This document shows positions 1-9,608 of a stretch of DNA of 64,000 bases, in pieces. Source of the stretch: Marivita hallyeonensis (GTDB taxonomy: Bacteria; Pseudomonadota; Alphaproteobacteria; Rhodobacterales; Rhodobacteraceae). Each line of letters opens with the position of its first letter. Position 1 is the first letter of the stretch. Made by a program: the position numbers and the translations under genes. The stretch covers positions 248,001 to 312,000 of the forward strand of contig NZ_FQXC01000004.1 in assembly GCF_900129875.1 (NCBI RefSeq), in the 5' to 3' direction. The notes below the pieces were generated by a model, which did no database searches, was not told where the DNA came from, and saw nothing but the letters and a program-made list of their open reading frames with translations.

Positions 1-1
1 A

Positions 2-133
2 GCGCTGAAAGACGGCGGCATCCGCGCGCTGCATCTCGAAGCGGATCAGGACAATCAGACGCTCGTCAAGTTTTACGAGCGCCTGAAGTTCGAGACGCGG
101 AACGGCTACGCCTATATGTCTCGGATCTTGTAG
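2..133 (+). CDS. GNAT-family acetyltransferase, C-terminal fragment
   Basis: Only the last 43 codons lie in the window; the reading frame enters from the left edge and stops at TAG 131-133. The peptide carries the typical end of a GNAT N-acetyltransferase: a strand leading to acidic and polar residues, then NQTLVKFYERLKF (the alpha4/beta7 segment NxxLxxFYxRxGF) and the terminal AYMSRIL. Enzymes of this fold transfer an acetyl group from acetyl-CoA to an amine. The substrate cannot be told, because the acetyl-CoA loop and the N-terminal half are outside the window. It reads the same way as selO, which starts about 40 bases later. Confidence 0.7.
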   Translation, partial: ALKDGGIRALHLEADQDNQTLVKFYERLKFETRNGYAYMSRIL

Positions 134-174
134 GATCTCGCGCGGGGCTGGAGGCTGTGCCGCCCAGCCCCTAT

Positions 175-1602
175 ATGTCGGACATGACCCTGCACATCCC
201 GTTCGACAACAGCTACGCCGCCCTGCCCGACAGCTTCTATGCCCGCGTCGCGCCGACGCCGGTGCGGGCGCCGGAACTGATCGCGTTCAACACCGATCTG
301 GCAAAGACGCTTGGGATCGACGGGGCCGAAGATCCGGCTCTCGCCTCGGTTTTCGCGGGCAATACCCTTCCAGACGGCGCTACGCCGATTGCCCAGCTCT
401 ACGCCGGGCACCAATTCGGCCAGTACAATCCTCAACTGGGCGACGGCCGTGCGGTTCTGCTGGGCGAAACCATCGGGACCGATGGCATCCGGAGGGATAT
501 TCAGCTCAAGGGATCGGGACAGACGCCGTTCTCCCGCATGGGCGACGGTCGCGCGTGGCTGGGACCGGTCCTGCGCGAATATGTGGTGAGCGAGGCGATG
601 CACGCCTTGGGCGTCCCGACGACGCGAGCGCTCGCAGCAGTCCGCACCGGGGAAACGGTGGTGCGGGAAGCGCCCCTGCCCGGCGCCGTCCTAACCCGCG
701 TGGCGCAAAGTCATCTGCGTGTCGGCACGTTCCAGGTCTTCGCCGCGCGGGGCGACATCGACGGGTTGAAAACACTGTTCGACTACGCCGTGGACCGCCA
801 CGCGCCGGACGCCACCGATCCGGCCAGCTTTCTTGACACCGTGATGCGCAAACAGGCGGCATTGGTGGCACAGTGGCTGAGTCTTGGGTTCATCCATGGC
901 GTGATGAACACCGACAATTGCAGCATTTCGGGCGAAACCATCGACTACGGGCCGTGCGCCTTCATGGACAGCTATCACCCCGAGACGGTCTATTCATCGA
1001 TCGACCGGTTCGGGCGCTATGGCTATGCTGCGCAGGCCGACATCATCGTGTGGAACATGGCCCAGCTTGCCACCGCGCTACTCAACCTGATGCCGGACCC
1101 CGAAGCCGCCGTTGAACCGTTCACCGCGCAGATCCACGGCATGCCCGAAATGATCCGCGCAGAGTGGCTAAAGCAGTTCGGGGCGAAGATCGGCCTCAGC
1201 GCACCGACGCAAGATGACGCGCGCCTAATCGTCGATCTGCTTGCCGCAATGCAAGAGGTGGAGGCCGATTTCACCAATACCTTCAGAGGGCTGATTGACG
1301 GGAGCGCACGCGACCATTTCCCCGATCCCACTTTGTACGACGCTTGGTCGGACCGCTGGCAAGCCCGGCTTGAGGCCGAAGAAGACCCGCACGCGGTGAT
1401 CCGCGCGGCCAATCCGGTGCTCATCCCGCGCAATCATCGCATCGAAGAGATGATCGCGGCGGCGGTCGACGGTGACGACACGCTATTTCACCGCTTGGTT
1501 GCAGCTTACGCCAAGCCCTACGATGACACGCAAAGCAACATCGATCTGCGCAATCCGCCCGCACCGAACGAAGTCGTGCAGGCAACGTTCTGCGGGACTT
1601 GA
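175..1602 (+). CDS. selO: Protein adenylyltransferase SelO (YdiU/UPF0061 family)
   Basis: SelO is a pseudokinase-fold enzyme that transfers AMP from ATP to hydroxyl side chains of proteins and is linked to redox stress. The family core is visible: LYAGHQFGQYNPQLGDGRA, then KGSGQTPFSRMGDGRA, and the metal/ATP-binding stretch HGVMNTDN...DYGP around residues 240-260. A cysteine sits near the C-terminus (FCGT), the position where eukaryotic SelO has selenocysteine. The length of about 475 residues equals the family norm. Possible starts are GTG 157, ATG 175 and ATG 184. The GGAGG at 150-154 is too close to 157 and rather far from 175, so the exact start is uncertain. Confidence 0.92.
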   Translation: MSDMTLHIPFDNSYAALPDSFYARVAPTPVRAPELIAFNTDLAKTLGIDGAEDPALASVFAGNTLPDGATPIAQLYAGHQFGQYNPQLGDGRAVLLGETIGTDGIRRDIQLKGSGQTPFSRMGDGRAWLGPVLREYVVSEAMHALGVPTTRALAAVRTGETVVREAPLPGAVLTRVAQSHLRVGTFQVFAARGDIDGLKTLFDYAVDRHAPDATDPASFLDTVMRKQAALVAQWLSLGFIHGVMNTDNCSISGETIDYGPCAFMDSYHPETVYSSIDRFGRYGYAAQADIIVWNMAQLATALLNLMPDPEAAVEPFTAQIHGMPEMIRAEWLKQFGAKIGLSAPTQDDARLIVDLLAAMQEVEADFTNTFRGLIDGSARDHFPDPTLYDAWSDRWQARLEAEEDPHAVIRAANPVLIPRNHRIEEMIAAAVDGDDTLFHRLVAAYAKPYDDTQSNIDLRNPPAPNEVVQATFCGT

Positions 1603-1758
1603 GCGCGGACATTCCAGGCGGGTTTGAGACCTGAGACTGGCACCCCGACCACTGCAAGCGCCAATGCCGAACGAACCCGTCGTGCCGCGACCGTTGCGCA
1701 TGTCGCCAGACACGGCCGAATCTGTCATCGTGCCAACAACCAACACGGGAGACACGAC

Positions 1759-2544
1759 ATGAGCCTCATGGGAACCTTGGCAAAAGTAGCCATCGGATAT
1801 GCAACTGCACGCGGGGTGGATCACCTGTCCGGCGGCAAGGGTCTTGGCGGGCTCATGGGAGGTGCGCAGGTGCCGGGCGACAATCCGATGGCGCAAATCC
1901 AGGCCCAGATGGGCCAGATGATGGGCGGCGCAGGGGGCGAAAACCCGCTCGCGGGCATCATGGAAAAACTGCAATCGGGTGGCCTCGACCTGTCCTCGCT
2001 CATGGGCGGCGGCGCGGCAGGGTCCGATCAGGGTGACAAGGGTGGGCTTCTCTCCTCACTTGGCGGCGGAGGTGGCGCAGGACTCGCCGGCCTTCTGGCA
2101 GCCGCAGGTGGTATGGCCGCGATGGGCGGCAAGAATATGGGCGGCATGATGGACCAGTTCGCAAAATCCGGCGCCGCTGCACCCGAGGCCGAGGCGACCG
2201 CCGCGCTCATGTTGCGCGCGATGATCCAGGCGGCAAAGTCCGACGGAGGCATCGACGAGGCCGAGCGCGCCAAGATTATCGACACCGTTGGCGATGATGC
2301 GGATGCCGAAGACATCGCCTTTGTGCAGGATCAACTTGCAGCGCCCATCGATGTCGAAGGGTTGGCAAATGACACGCCTGCCGCACTGCGCACCCAGGTC
2401 TACGCGGCGTCTCTGATGACGATTCGCCTCGATACCCAGCCCGAGGCACAGTATCTGGACGCTTTGGCCCGGGCGATGGACCTCGATCAACCGACCGTCA
2501 ACGCGCTCCATATGCAGATGGGGGTTCAGCCGCTCTACAGCTGA
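1759..2544 (+). CDS. DUF533 family protein (YebE/TerB-like)
   Basis: A 261-residue protein of unknown role. The N-terminal 150 residues are rich in glycine, methionine and alanine (runs such as LMGGG and GGGGGAG) and are probably disordered or membrane-associated. The C-terminal part, from about residue 160, is a helical TerB-like domain: AALMLRAMIQAAKSDGGIDEAERAKI, with the acidic D-G-x-I-D-E-A-E motif typical of DUF533. I chose ATG 1759 because GGAGA at 1749-1753 lies a normal distance upstream and the family begins with MSLMGTLAKVA. TerB-like domains are known from tellurite-resistance loci, but no ter genes are near, so no such role is claimed. Confidence 0.8.
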   Translation: MSLMGTLAKVAIGYATARGVDHLSGGKGLGGLMGGAQVPGDNPMAQIQAQMGQMMGGAGGENPLAGIMEKLQSGGLDLSSLMGGGAAGSDQGDKGGLLSSLGGGGGAGLAGLLAAAGGMAAMGGKNMGGMMDQFAKSGAAAPEAEATAALMLRAMIQAAKSDGGIDEAERAKIIDTVGDDADAEDIAFVQDQLAAPIDVEGLANDTPAALRTQVYAASLMTIRLDTQPEAQYLDALARAMDLDQPTVNALHMQMGVQPLYS

Positions 2545-2573
2545 CGCGGTCCATCAAACCCTGACCTGCCTCG

Positions 2574-3419
2574 ATGAAAGGCATCCTACTTGCCTGTCTC
2601 GGCGTGCTCATCCTCACGCCGGACGCGCTGTTGATACGCCTGTCCGAACTCAGCGCAGCGCCTTTGGTGGCATGGCGCGGCTTGGCAATGGGCACGTTCT
2701 TCCTCGTCGCGGCGCTTCTGATCGGTCAGGCCCGGCACTTACCGCGCCTTGCTTCCGGCGTCGGCGTTGCCCTGATCCTTGCGCAATGGGCCAATGCCGC
2801 GCTGTTCGCCCCGGCCATTTCGCTCGCCCCTGTCGCGCTGGTGCTGATTGCCGTGGCAACCGTACCGATCTGCGCCGCGCTCTGGTCGTGGCTGCTCTAT
2901 CAGCAGCCAACGCGGCCAGTCACATGGGTGACCATTGCGATCGTCACCTGTGGTATCGCCTTCGCCATGTCCGGCAAGGGCGAAGTGGCTCTTTCAGGGA
3001 ACTGGGTCTTGGGTGTCCTCTGCGGGATCGGGGTTGCGCTGAGCCTGTCGCTCAGCTTCACGCTTCTGCGTCACAACCCGGAGATGCCATTGCTGTTGGC
3101 CGTGGGCATCGGTGCCCTCCTGTCCGGGTCAAGCGCATTCCTGTTCACCAGCCCGGCCGAGATGGCCAGCGGCACCACATGGGCCATCGCTCTTGCCAGC
3201 TTTGTCGTACTTCCGCTGTCCTTCTACCTGATGTCCGAGGCTTCGCGTCATACGGCATCCGTCAATGTCAGTCTGGTGCTTTTGCTTGAAACGATCCTCG
3301 GACCGCTTTGGGTCTGGGCCGGGATCGGCGAAGCCCCCACCGCGCGCATGGTGATCGGCGGCGCGATCGTGATCGCCACGCTCGCTGTCTATCTCTGGCA
3401 CCTGCGCCGCAGCGTCTGA
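2574..3419 (+). CDS. EamA/DMT-superfamily transporter
   Basis: A 281-residue inner-membrane protein with about ten hydrophobic segments arranged as two EamA repeats, the plan of drug/metabolite transporters. The first repeat begins ILLACLGVLILTPDALLIRLS; the second carries the conserved P-L-S-x-x-L-M-S and the LLLETILGPLWVWAGIGE segment, in which the glutamate and glycine pattern is characteristic. The substrate is unknown. It lies 29 bases after the DUF533 gene on the same strand and about 75 bases before the Fur-family regulator. A second EamA gene, 3959-4852, follows that regulator. Confidence 0.85.
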   Translation: MKGILLACLGVLILTPDALLIRLSELSAAPLVAWRGLAMGTFFLVAALLIGQARHLPRLASGVGVALILAQWANAALFAPAISLAPVALVLIAVATVPICAALWSWLLYQQPTRPVTWVTIAIVTCGIAFAMSGKGEVALSGNWVLGVLCGIGVALSLSLSFTLLRHNPEMPLLLAVGIGALLSGSSAFLFTSPAEMASGTTWAIALASFVVLPLSFYLMSEASRHTASVNVSLVLLLETILGPLWVWAGIGEAPTARMVIGGAIVIATLAVYLWHLRRSV

Positions 3420-3495
3420 TTTTTCGAGCTGCTTTATGTGGCCTTGCGGCGCGCCATTGGCTAAACCGTCCCGCGCGAGCTTGAGAGACGGGATC

Positions 3496-3906
3496 ATGTC
3501 CGACACCATCATTTCACGTTGCGAGGCCAAGGGCCTCCGCCTGACAGACCAACGGCGCACCATTGCGCAGGTTCTTGAAGACGCGGATGACCATCCCGAT
3601 GTCGAAGAGCTTTATGCCCGCGCCTCCGGCATCGATCCCAATATCTCGATTGCAACCGTATACCGGACGGTAAAACTCTTCGAAGAGGCCGGGATCCTCG
3701 AAAAAGTCGACTTCGGTGACGGGCGGGCGCGGTACGAAGACGCCGAACGCGACCACCATGATCACCTGATCGACCTGCAATCAGGCGAGGTGATCGAATT
3801 CGTCGACCCCGAAATCGAGGCCCTGCAGGAAAAGATCGCGGCCAAGCTTGGGTACCGTCTCAAGGGTCACAAGCTCGAACTCTACGGCGTGCCGATCAAG
3901 AAATAG
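3496..3906 (+). CDS. Fur-family metalloregulator (Mur/Fur-like)
   Basis: A 136-residue winged-helix regulator. The DNA-binding helix region contains LRLTDQRRTIAQVLEDADDHPDVEELY and ISIATVYRTVKLFEEAGI, followed by the metal-site signature HHDHLIDLQSGEVIEF and a dimerisation domain ending KLELYGVP. It lacks the CxxC zinc pairs of classical Fur (the only cysteine is near residue 9), as in the alphaproteobacterial manganese-responsive Mur group. It lacks the extra histidine/haem motif of Irr. It may sense iron or manganese; sequence alone does not decide. ATG 3496 was preferred to an upstream codon because the family starts close to the first helix and a purine-rich GAGACGGGA precedes it. Confidence 0.88.
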   Translation: MSDTIISRCEAKGLRLTDQRRTIAQVLEDADDHPDVEELYARASGIDPNISIATVYRTVKLFEEAGILEKVDFGDGRARYEDAERDHHDHLIDLQSGEVIEFVDPEIEALQEKIAAKLGYRLKGHKLELYGVPIKK

Positions 3907-3958
3907 CATTCGCGCGGAACAACTGGTGTCCGTCGGCGAAACGGCGTAGCTGCTGGGG

Positions 3959-4852
3959 ATGCAAACAATCCGCGCCATCCTCCTGATGATCCTCGCGATG
4001 GCGCTTCTGGCGCTGAGCGACATGTTCATCAAGCTGTCCTCTCGCGATCTGTCCCCGGGGCACGTGATGTTTTTCCTGAGCGCTGGCGGAACGCTGTGCT
4101 TCGTTCTCATCGCGAAATGGCAGGGAGCCAAGCTGATCACCCGCGATGCGCTGCACCCTTGGGTTCTGGCGCGAGGCGGTTTGGAAATCATCGGCGGGCT
4201 CGGCCTTGTTTTGTCCATCGGAAAGATCCCGCTCTCGCTCTTCGCCGCCATCATGCAGATGGCCCCGCTGGTCGTCACATTGGGTGCTGCGGTGTTTCTC
4301 AAGGAAACGGTAGGCACCCGGCGCTGGATCGCCATCTTCGTCGGCATCTTCGGGATGCTGCTGGTGATCCGACCCGGCGCCGAAGACTTCGAACCGGCAG
4401 CGCTTTTCGCGGTGATGGGAGTGTGTGGCCTTGGATTGCGCGATTTGATCACGCGGCTGGCCCCGCGCCATATCCCATCCATTTCGCTGGCCACCTGGGG
4501 GTTTTCCGCCACCATTCCAACCGGGCTGATCTTGGTCCTTGCCCTCGATGCACAGGCCAACATCAATGCAACCTCATCGATGAACATGCTCGGCGCGATC
4601 ATCGTCACGGCCCTTGGGTATTATGCGGTTACCCAAGCCATGCGGATGGCGCCCGCCAGCATCGTCTCTCCCTTCCGCTACACGCGCCTCGTCTTCACCA
4701 TGAGCTTGGGCATACTCGTGTTTGCCGAACAACCCGACGGTCTGACGCTGCTTGGTGCGGGGATCATTCTCGCCGCAGGCCTCTATGCGCTCTACCGAGA
4801 ACGCCAGCTCGCGCTTGCCGCCGAGAAAACCGCCGAAGGAACACCACGTTAG
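3959..4852 (+). CDS. EamA/DMT-superfamily transporter
   Basis: A 297-residue membrane protein with ten predicted membrane segments in two EamA units. The first unit starts AILLMILAMALLALSDMFIKL; the second includes LGYYAVTQAMRMAPASIVSPFRYTRLVF, the typical A-P-A-x-x-x-P-F-x-Y motif, and ends LLGAGIILAAGLYALYRERQ, with a basic cytoplasmic tail. The substrate is not predictable. It follows the Fur/Mur gene by about 50 bases and precedes eno by 77 bases on the same strand. Its start overlaps a GGGG tract (CTGGGGATG). It is not a near-identical duplicate of the EamA gene at 2574-3419. Confidence 0.86.
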   Translation: MQTIRAILLMILAMALLALSDMFIKLSSRDLSPGHVMFFLSAGGTLCFVLIAKWQGAKLITRDALHPWVLARGGLEIIGGLGLVLSIGKIPLSLFAAIMQMAPLVVTLGAAVFLKETVGTRRWIAIFVGIFGMLLVIRPGAEDFEPAALFAVMGVCGLGLRDLITRLAPRHIPSISLATWGFSATIPTGLILVLALDAQANINATSSMNMLGAIIVTALGYYAVTQAMRMAPASIVSPFRYTRLVFTMSLGILVFAEQPDGLTLLGAGIILAAGLYALYRERQLALAAEKTAEGTPR

Positions 4853-4914
4853 CGCTACCAGCGATAGTTTACTTCGCGTCCATCCCTGATATACCGCCGC
4901 CAAACGCAGCTTAG

Positions 4915-6207
<1,293 letters not shown>

Positions 6208-6240
6208 ATGCTTCGAATTTTCCTTCGGAAAATCCGACAA

Positions 6241-6289
6241 GCCGGGCGCTGCGCGCCCGGTTATTTGCATATTTGGAAAAAGAAGAAGC
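6241..6289. repeat. Intergenic hairpin element, copy A
   Basis: Between the convergent eno and ccmE stops. A GC-rich stem (CCGGGCGC 6242-6249, loop TGC, GCGCCCGG 6253-6260) is followed by TTATTTGCATATTTGG and the purine tract AAAAAGAAGAAGC, ending at 6289. The same arrangement, hairpin plus a near-identical AAAAAGAAGAAGC tail, recurs at 23042-23090; related copies in the opposite orientation lie at 41600-41661 and 46058-46107. The stem sequences differ, so the structure rather than the sequence is kept. The element can act as a terminator for eno; this is inferred. Confidence 0.6.
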
Positions 6290-6301
6290 CAGGGGCGGGT
6301 T

Positions 6302-6757
6302 TCAGCTTCCGGCGTCCGGTTCTTTGTAGACGCCTTGCTCTTTCAGTGCGTCGACGACCTCAGCCGGCATATATTCCTCGTCGTGCCGCGCGAGGATCTC
6401 CTGGGCCTGAAATACGCCGTCAACGAAGCGGCCCGTGCCGACCATGCCTTCGTTTTCGTTGAAAAGGTCCGGCAGAACACCCGTATAGACGACCGGAACG
6501 GTTGCCCCACCATCGGTGACGCGGAACGACACCGCCTCGCCCTGCCCGCGCACGATAGACCCTTCTTCGACCAATCCACCAATCCGGAACACCTCTGTCG
6601 GAGCGGGCGGTTCGGCAACAACCTGGCTGGGCGAGCGGAAGAAGTTGATGCCATCGCGCATTGCGTACCCAATAAGCACCGTCGAGATGACCAAAGCCAG
6701 CGTCGCCAGTGCGATCACCTGAATGCGTCTTTGCTTCTTGAGCGATTTCAGTGCCAT
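6302..6757 (-). CDS. ccmE: Cytochrome c maturation haem chaperone CcmE
   Basis: A 151-residue periplasmic haem chaperone anchored by one N-terminal membrane helix (about residues 12-31, after the basic KSLKKQRRIQ). CcmE takes haem from CcmCD and passes it to the CcmF/H ligase. The soluble beta-barrel (OB) domain is visible from FRIGGLVEEGSIV to GRFVDGVFQAQEILARHDEEYMP. His125 in the ARHDEEYMP motif is the residue that covalently binds haem, with a conserved tyrosine four residues on. No other ccm genes are in the window. The start ATG at 6755-6757 was chosen because the family begins with a basic stretch before the membrane helix. Confidence 0.95.
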   Translation of the reverse strand: MALKSLKKQRRIQVIALATLALVISTVLIGYAMRDGINFFRSPSQVVAEPPAPTEVFRIGGLVEEGSIVRGQGEAVSFRVTDGGATVPVVYTGVLPDLFNENEGMVGTGRFVDGVFQAQEILARHDEEYMPAEVVDALKEQGVYKEPDAGS

Positions 6758-6821
6758 GGCGTCCTCGTCTCCTCGCTGACGTACATATAAGCACAAAAGC
6801 GCGCGTGAAAACTGCGACAGA

Positions 6822-8285
6822 TCAAACTGTGGCGGATTGGGTCGCCATGCGGGCCGCAATCTCGGCAGCGGCTTTCAGGTCGGCGTGAAACGCGCGCTCC
6901 TCCCGCTGCCGCTGCTCGGCATCGCGCAATCGCAGAAGGTAGCTCGGGTGGACGGTGACGAAGATGGGCTGGCCGCCCGACATCTCGACCTTGCCACGCC
7001 GCTTGAGCAAGCCGTCGCCGTTTCCGGTTAATCCGCGCAGCGCGGTCGCGCCGAGGGCGACGATCAGCGCAGGGCGCACGCGTTCCCGTTCCAGATCGAG
7101 CCACCAGCGGCAATGGTCGATCTCATCACGGTTCGGAGACTGGTGCAGCCGCCGTTTGCCACGCGGCACGAATTTGAAATGCTTGACCGCGTTTGTGAGA
7201 TACACCTCGGACCGGACGATACCCGTCGCTTCTAAGGCACGATCCAAAAGCTGCCCCGCCGGGCCGACAAAAGGCCGGCCTTCAAGGTCCTCGCGGTCGC
7301 CCGGCTGTTCGCCCACGAACATGAGCCGCGCGTCGAGCGGTCCCTCGCCCGGCACCGCCTGTGTCGCATCCTGCCAGAGTGGGCAGCGGCGGCAGGATGC
7401 CAGAGCGTCGGTCATCCGTTCTTCGCCGCCCGATGCACGCGCTGCGCCCAACATGTCCGACACCCGTGCCGTAACCTTTTCGGCGCGAAGCGGTGGCAGG
7501 GTTGGCGCGGCGGCCTGCATCTCGGCCGCCCGCGCCCGCGCGCCAGCGATCATCTCGGGCAGATGCGCGGTTTCTGGCATGTTCTTCCAGTATTTCTTCG
7601 GCATCTCGGCCTGCATCGCCTTCAGTTTCACGCGCGCCGGATTGAAGATGTTGCGGAAATAGGTGCCCCAGAGCTCTTCTGTGGCGTCTTCCGGCAGCGG
7701 AGGCTTCTCGACACCCGGTTCAAACCGCACCTTCCCGCCCTCGAACACCGCCGTCAGATCCGGTGTGAAGATCGTCCAGTCCATGTCGCCGAACCGCTTT
7801 GCGAAGAAGGGCGCCGTCGGCTCCACGATGTGGTGCGACGGCTCAAACCACGCGGCAAAACGACGGCGCGGCGCGGTACGGTCACCGATGTCCCGAAAGC
7901 GCACGAACGCGGTCATCTTGTGTTTGTCGCGCCCGACCTCTTTGGCCAGCGCATTGAGTTTGGCGACACGCGGGTCACCACAGTCCTCGAACAACCGTGG
8001 CGTCGATTGCAGGTCCCAAAGCACCGCGTAGGCGCGGGAAAATCGCTCTGGATCGCGATGCCACAGGGCCAGTTTCACAGTCGACAGATAGGTTTTCGGC
8101 ACAGTGAAGCCAGCCTGCGCCGCGACATCCGGCAAAGCCGCGCTTTCCGTACCGAAAAGGTCGACCTCGCCCGCCCCCCTCTGCCAGATCACGGTCTCTG
8201 GCGGGATCGACGCGGCGAGCGCTCGGCGGGCCGCGTCGCGCCAGGCGTCGAAGGTGCCGATCTCGGGCAAGGTGATGCGAAACAT
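6822..8285 (-). CDS. udgX: DUF4130 - UdgX uracil-DNA glycosylase fusion
   Basis: A 487-residue two-domain protein. Roughly residues 1-260 match the DUF4130 DNA-metabolism domain (WDLQSTPRLFEDC, VRFRDIG...FAAWFEPSHHIVEPTAPFF, MDWTIFTP). Residues 285-470 are a family-4-like uracil-DNA glycosylase: CRRCPLWQDATQAVPGEGP, the motif GEQPGD..D..GRPFVGPAGQ, and VHPSYLL. The loop KRRLH (His381) marks the UdgX subfamily, in which this histidine forms a covalent bond to the abasic site left after uracil excision. The gene lies 12 bases after the radical SAM gene at 8298-9530, in the same direction. Together they form a known cassette whose chemistry is not established. Confidence 0.9.
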   Translation of the reverse strand: MFRITLPEIGTFDAWRDAARRALAASIPPETVIWQRGAGEVDLFGTESAALPDVAAQAGFTVPKTYLSTVKLALWHRDPERFSRAYAVLWDLQSTPRLFEDCGDPRVAKLNALAKEVGRDKHKMTAFVRFRDIGDRTAPRRRFAAWFEPSHHIVEPTAPFFAKRFGDMDWTIFTPDLTAVFEGGKVRFEPGVEKPPLPEDATEELWGTYFRNIFNPARVKLKAMQAEMPKKYWKNMPETAHLPEMIAGARARAAEMQAAAPTLPPLRAEKVTARVSDMLGAARASGGEERMTDALASCRRCPLWQDATQAVPGEGPLDARLMFVGEQPGDREDLEGRPFVGPAGQLLDRALEATGIVRSEVYLTNAVKHFKFVPRGKRRLHQSPNRDEIDHCRWWLDLERERVRPALIVALGATALRGLTGNGDGLLKRRGKVEMSGGQPIFVTVHPSYLLRLRDAEQRQREERAFHADLKAAAEIAARMATQSATV

Positions 8286-8297
8286 GGGCCGCGCCTG

Positions 8298-9530
8298 TCA
8301 GAACAGCGCGAGTTGCTCGGGCGGCGGCGCGAAGCGGGCGCGCAGATCGGCAGCATCGAGACCCTTCGCCTGCCACCCCGGCAACGAGATGAACGACCGT
8401 GCGGATTTCAGGTTAGCCCCCATGCGTGTGAGGTCTTCCCACCGCACGGTGCGATGCCGTCGCGTCGCAAGGAGGCGCCCCACCGTGCGCGTCCCGAAAC
8501 CCGGCACGCGCAGTAGCATATCCCGATCGGCACGGTTCACGTCCACCGGAAACAGCGCTCGGTTTTCCAGTGCCCAGGCGAGTTTGGGATCAAGCTCCAG
8601 ATCCAGATTGCCGTCAGACCGCGCCGCAGTGATTTCCTTCGCATCGAAGCCGTAGAAGCGCATCAGCCAATCCGCCTGATACAAGCGATGTTCGCGCATC
8701 AGGGGCGGCTGGATCAGCGGCAATGTGGCCGAGGCATCCGGGATCGGTGAGAACGCCGAATAGTAGACCCGCTTCAATCGGTAGCCCGAGTAAAGCCGCG
8801 TCGAGGTCCTCAGGATCGTCGCATCATTCGCGCCATCGGCACCCACGATCATCTGCGTCGATTGCCCCGCCGGCGCAAAGCGTGGTGCGCGGCGGCCACG
8901 ATAGGTCTTTTCCTTCCGCGCCTCTTTCAAAACCCGCACATCCGCCATCGCGCGGCGAATTTGGCTGGGGTCCTTCTCGGGCGCATATGTCTTCACCGCC
9001 GAGTCCGTTGGCAGTTCGATATTGATCGACAGGCGATCCGCGTATTTTCCAGCCTCTTCAATCAGGTGCGGCGAGGCGTCGGGGATGGTCTTGAGGTGCA
9101 CATAGCCGCGAAAGGCGTGCTCTTCCCGCAAGCTCCGCACGATGCGCACCATGTCCGCCATGGTGTCATCCGGCGACCGGATGATGCCCGAGGACAAAAA
9201 CAGCCCCTCGATGTAATTGCGGCGGTAGAACTCCAACGTCAGTTCCACCACCTCTTCCGGCGTGAACCGCGCGCGTTCCACGTTCGAGCTCACCCGGTTC
9301 ACGCAATAGGCGCAATCGTAGATGCAGAAATTGGTCATCAGGATCTTGAGCAGGCTGATGCAGCGCCCGTCAGGCGCATAGGCGTGGCAGATACCCGACC
9401 CGGTGGTCGAACCGATCCCCTTACCGTCTTTCGAGTCGCGCTTTTGCCCCCCGCTGGACGCGCACGAGGCATCGTATTTGGCTGCATCCGACAGGATGGC
9501 GAGCTTCTGTTGCAGTGTGAGCCTGGACAT
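8298..9530 (-). CDS. Putative DNA modification/repair radical SAM protein
   Basis: A protein of about 410 residues that usually accompanies UdgX. The radical SAM cluster motif is present as CIYDCAYC (CxxxCxxC), preceded by GRCISLLKILMTN. The middle region AFSPIPDAS, with barrel motifs such as GLFLSSGI, fits a partial TIM barrel. Near the C-terminus LLRVPGFGTRTVGRLLATR is a helix-hairpin-helix DNA-binding motif. A further cluster of cysteines lies near residue 20. ATG at 9528-9530 starts directly beside an SOS box (9534-9548), so the message may be leaderless. An upstream in-frame start at 9566 would place the box inside the gene and is less likely. The reaction is unknown. Confidence 0.87.
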   Translation of the reverse strand: MSRLTLQQKLAILSDAAKYDASCASSGGQKRDSKDGKGIGSTTGSGICHAYAPDGRCISLLKILMTNFCIYDCAYCVNRVSSNVERARFTPEEVVELTLEFYRRNYIEGLFLSSGIIRSPDDTMADMVRIVRSLREEHAFRGYVHLKTIPDASPHLIEEAGKYADRLSINIELPTDSAVKTYAPEKDPSQIRRAMADVRVLKEARKEKTYRGRRAPRFAPAGQSTQMIVGADGANDATILRTSTRLYSGYRLKRVYYSAFSPIPDASATLPLIQPPLMREHRLYQADWLMRFYGFDAKEITAARSDGNLDLELDPKLAWALENRALFPVDVNRADRDMLLRVPGFGTRTVGRLLATRRHRTVRWEDLTRMGANLKSARSFISLPGWQAKGLDAADLRARFAPPPEQLALF

Positions 9531-9533
9531 AAT

Positions 9534-9548
9534 GTTCACATTATGTTC
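9534..9548. promoter_or_regulatory. LexA (SOS) box
   Basis: GTTC at 9534-9537, seven bases, then GTTC at 9545-9548. This is an exact match to the direct-repeat LexA operator of alphaproteobacteria (GTTC-N7-GTTC; read on the minus strand, GAAC-N7-GAAC). It lies 4 bases upstream of the radical SAM start, where a bound repressor would block transcription of the radical SAM-UdgX pair. A match of this type can occur by chance, but position and target gene (DNA repair) make it credible. Confidence 0.75.
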
Positions 9549-9608
9549 CACACCCGTCAAACGCAAGACGCGCCGCGCTCACATCCGCAACAGCGGATCA
9601 GCCGCGTG

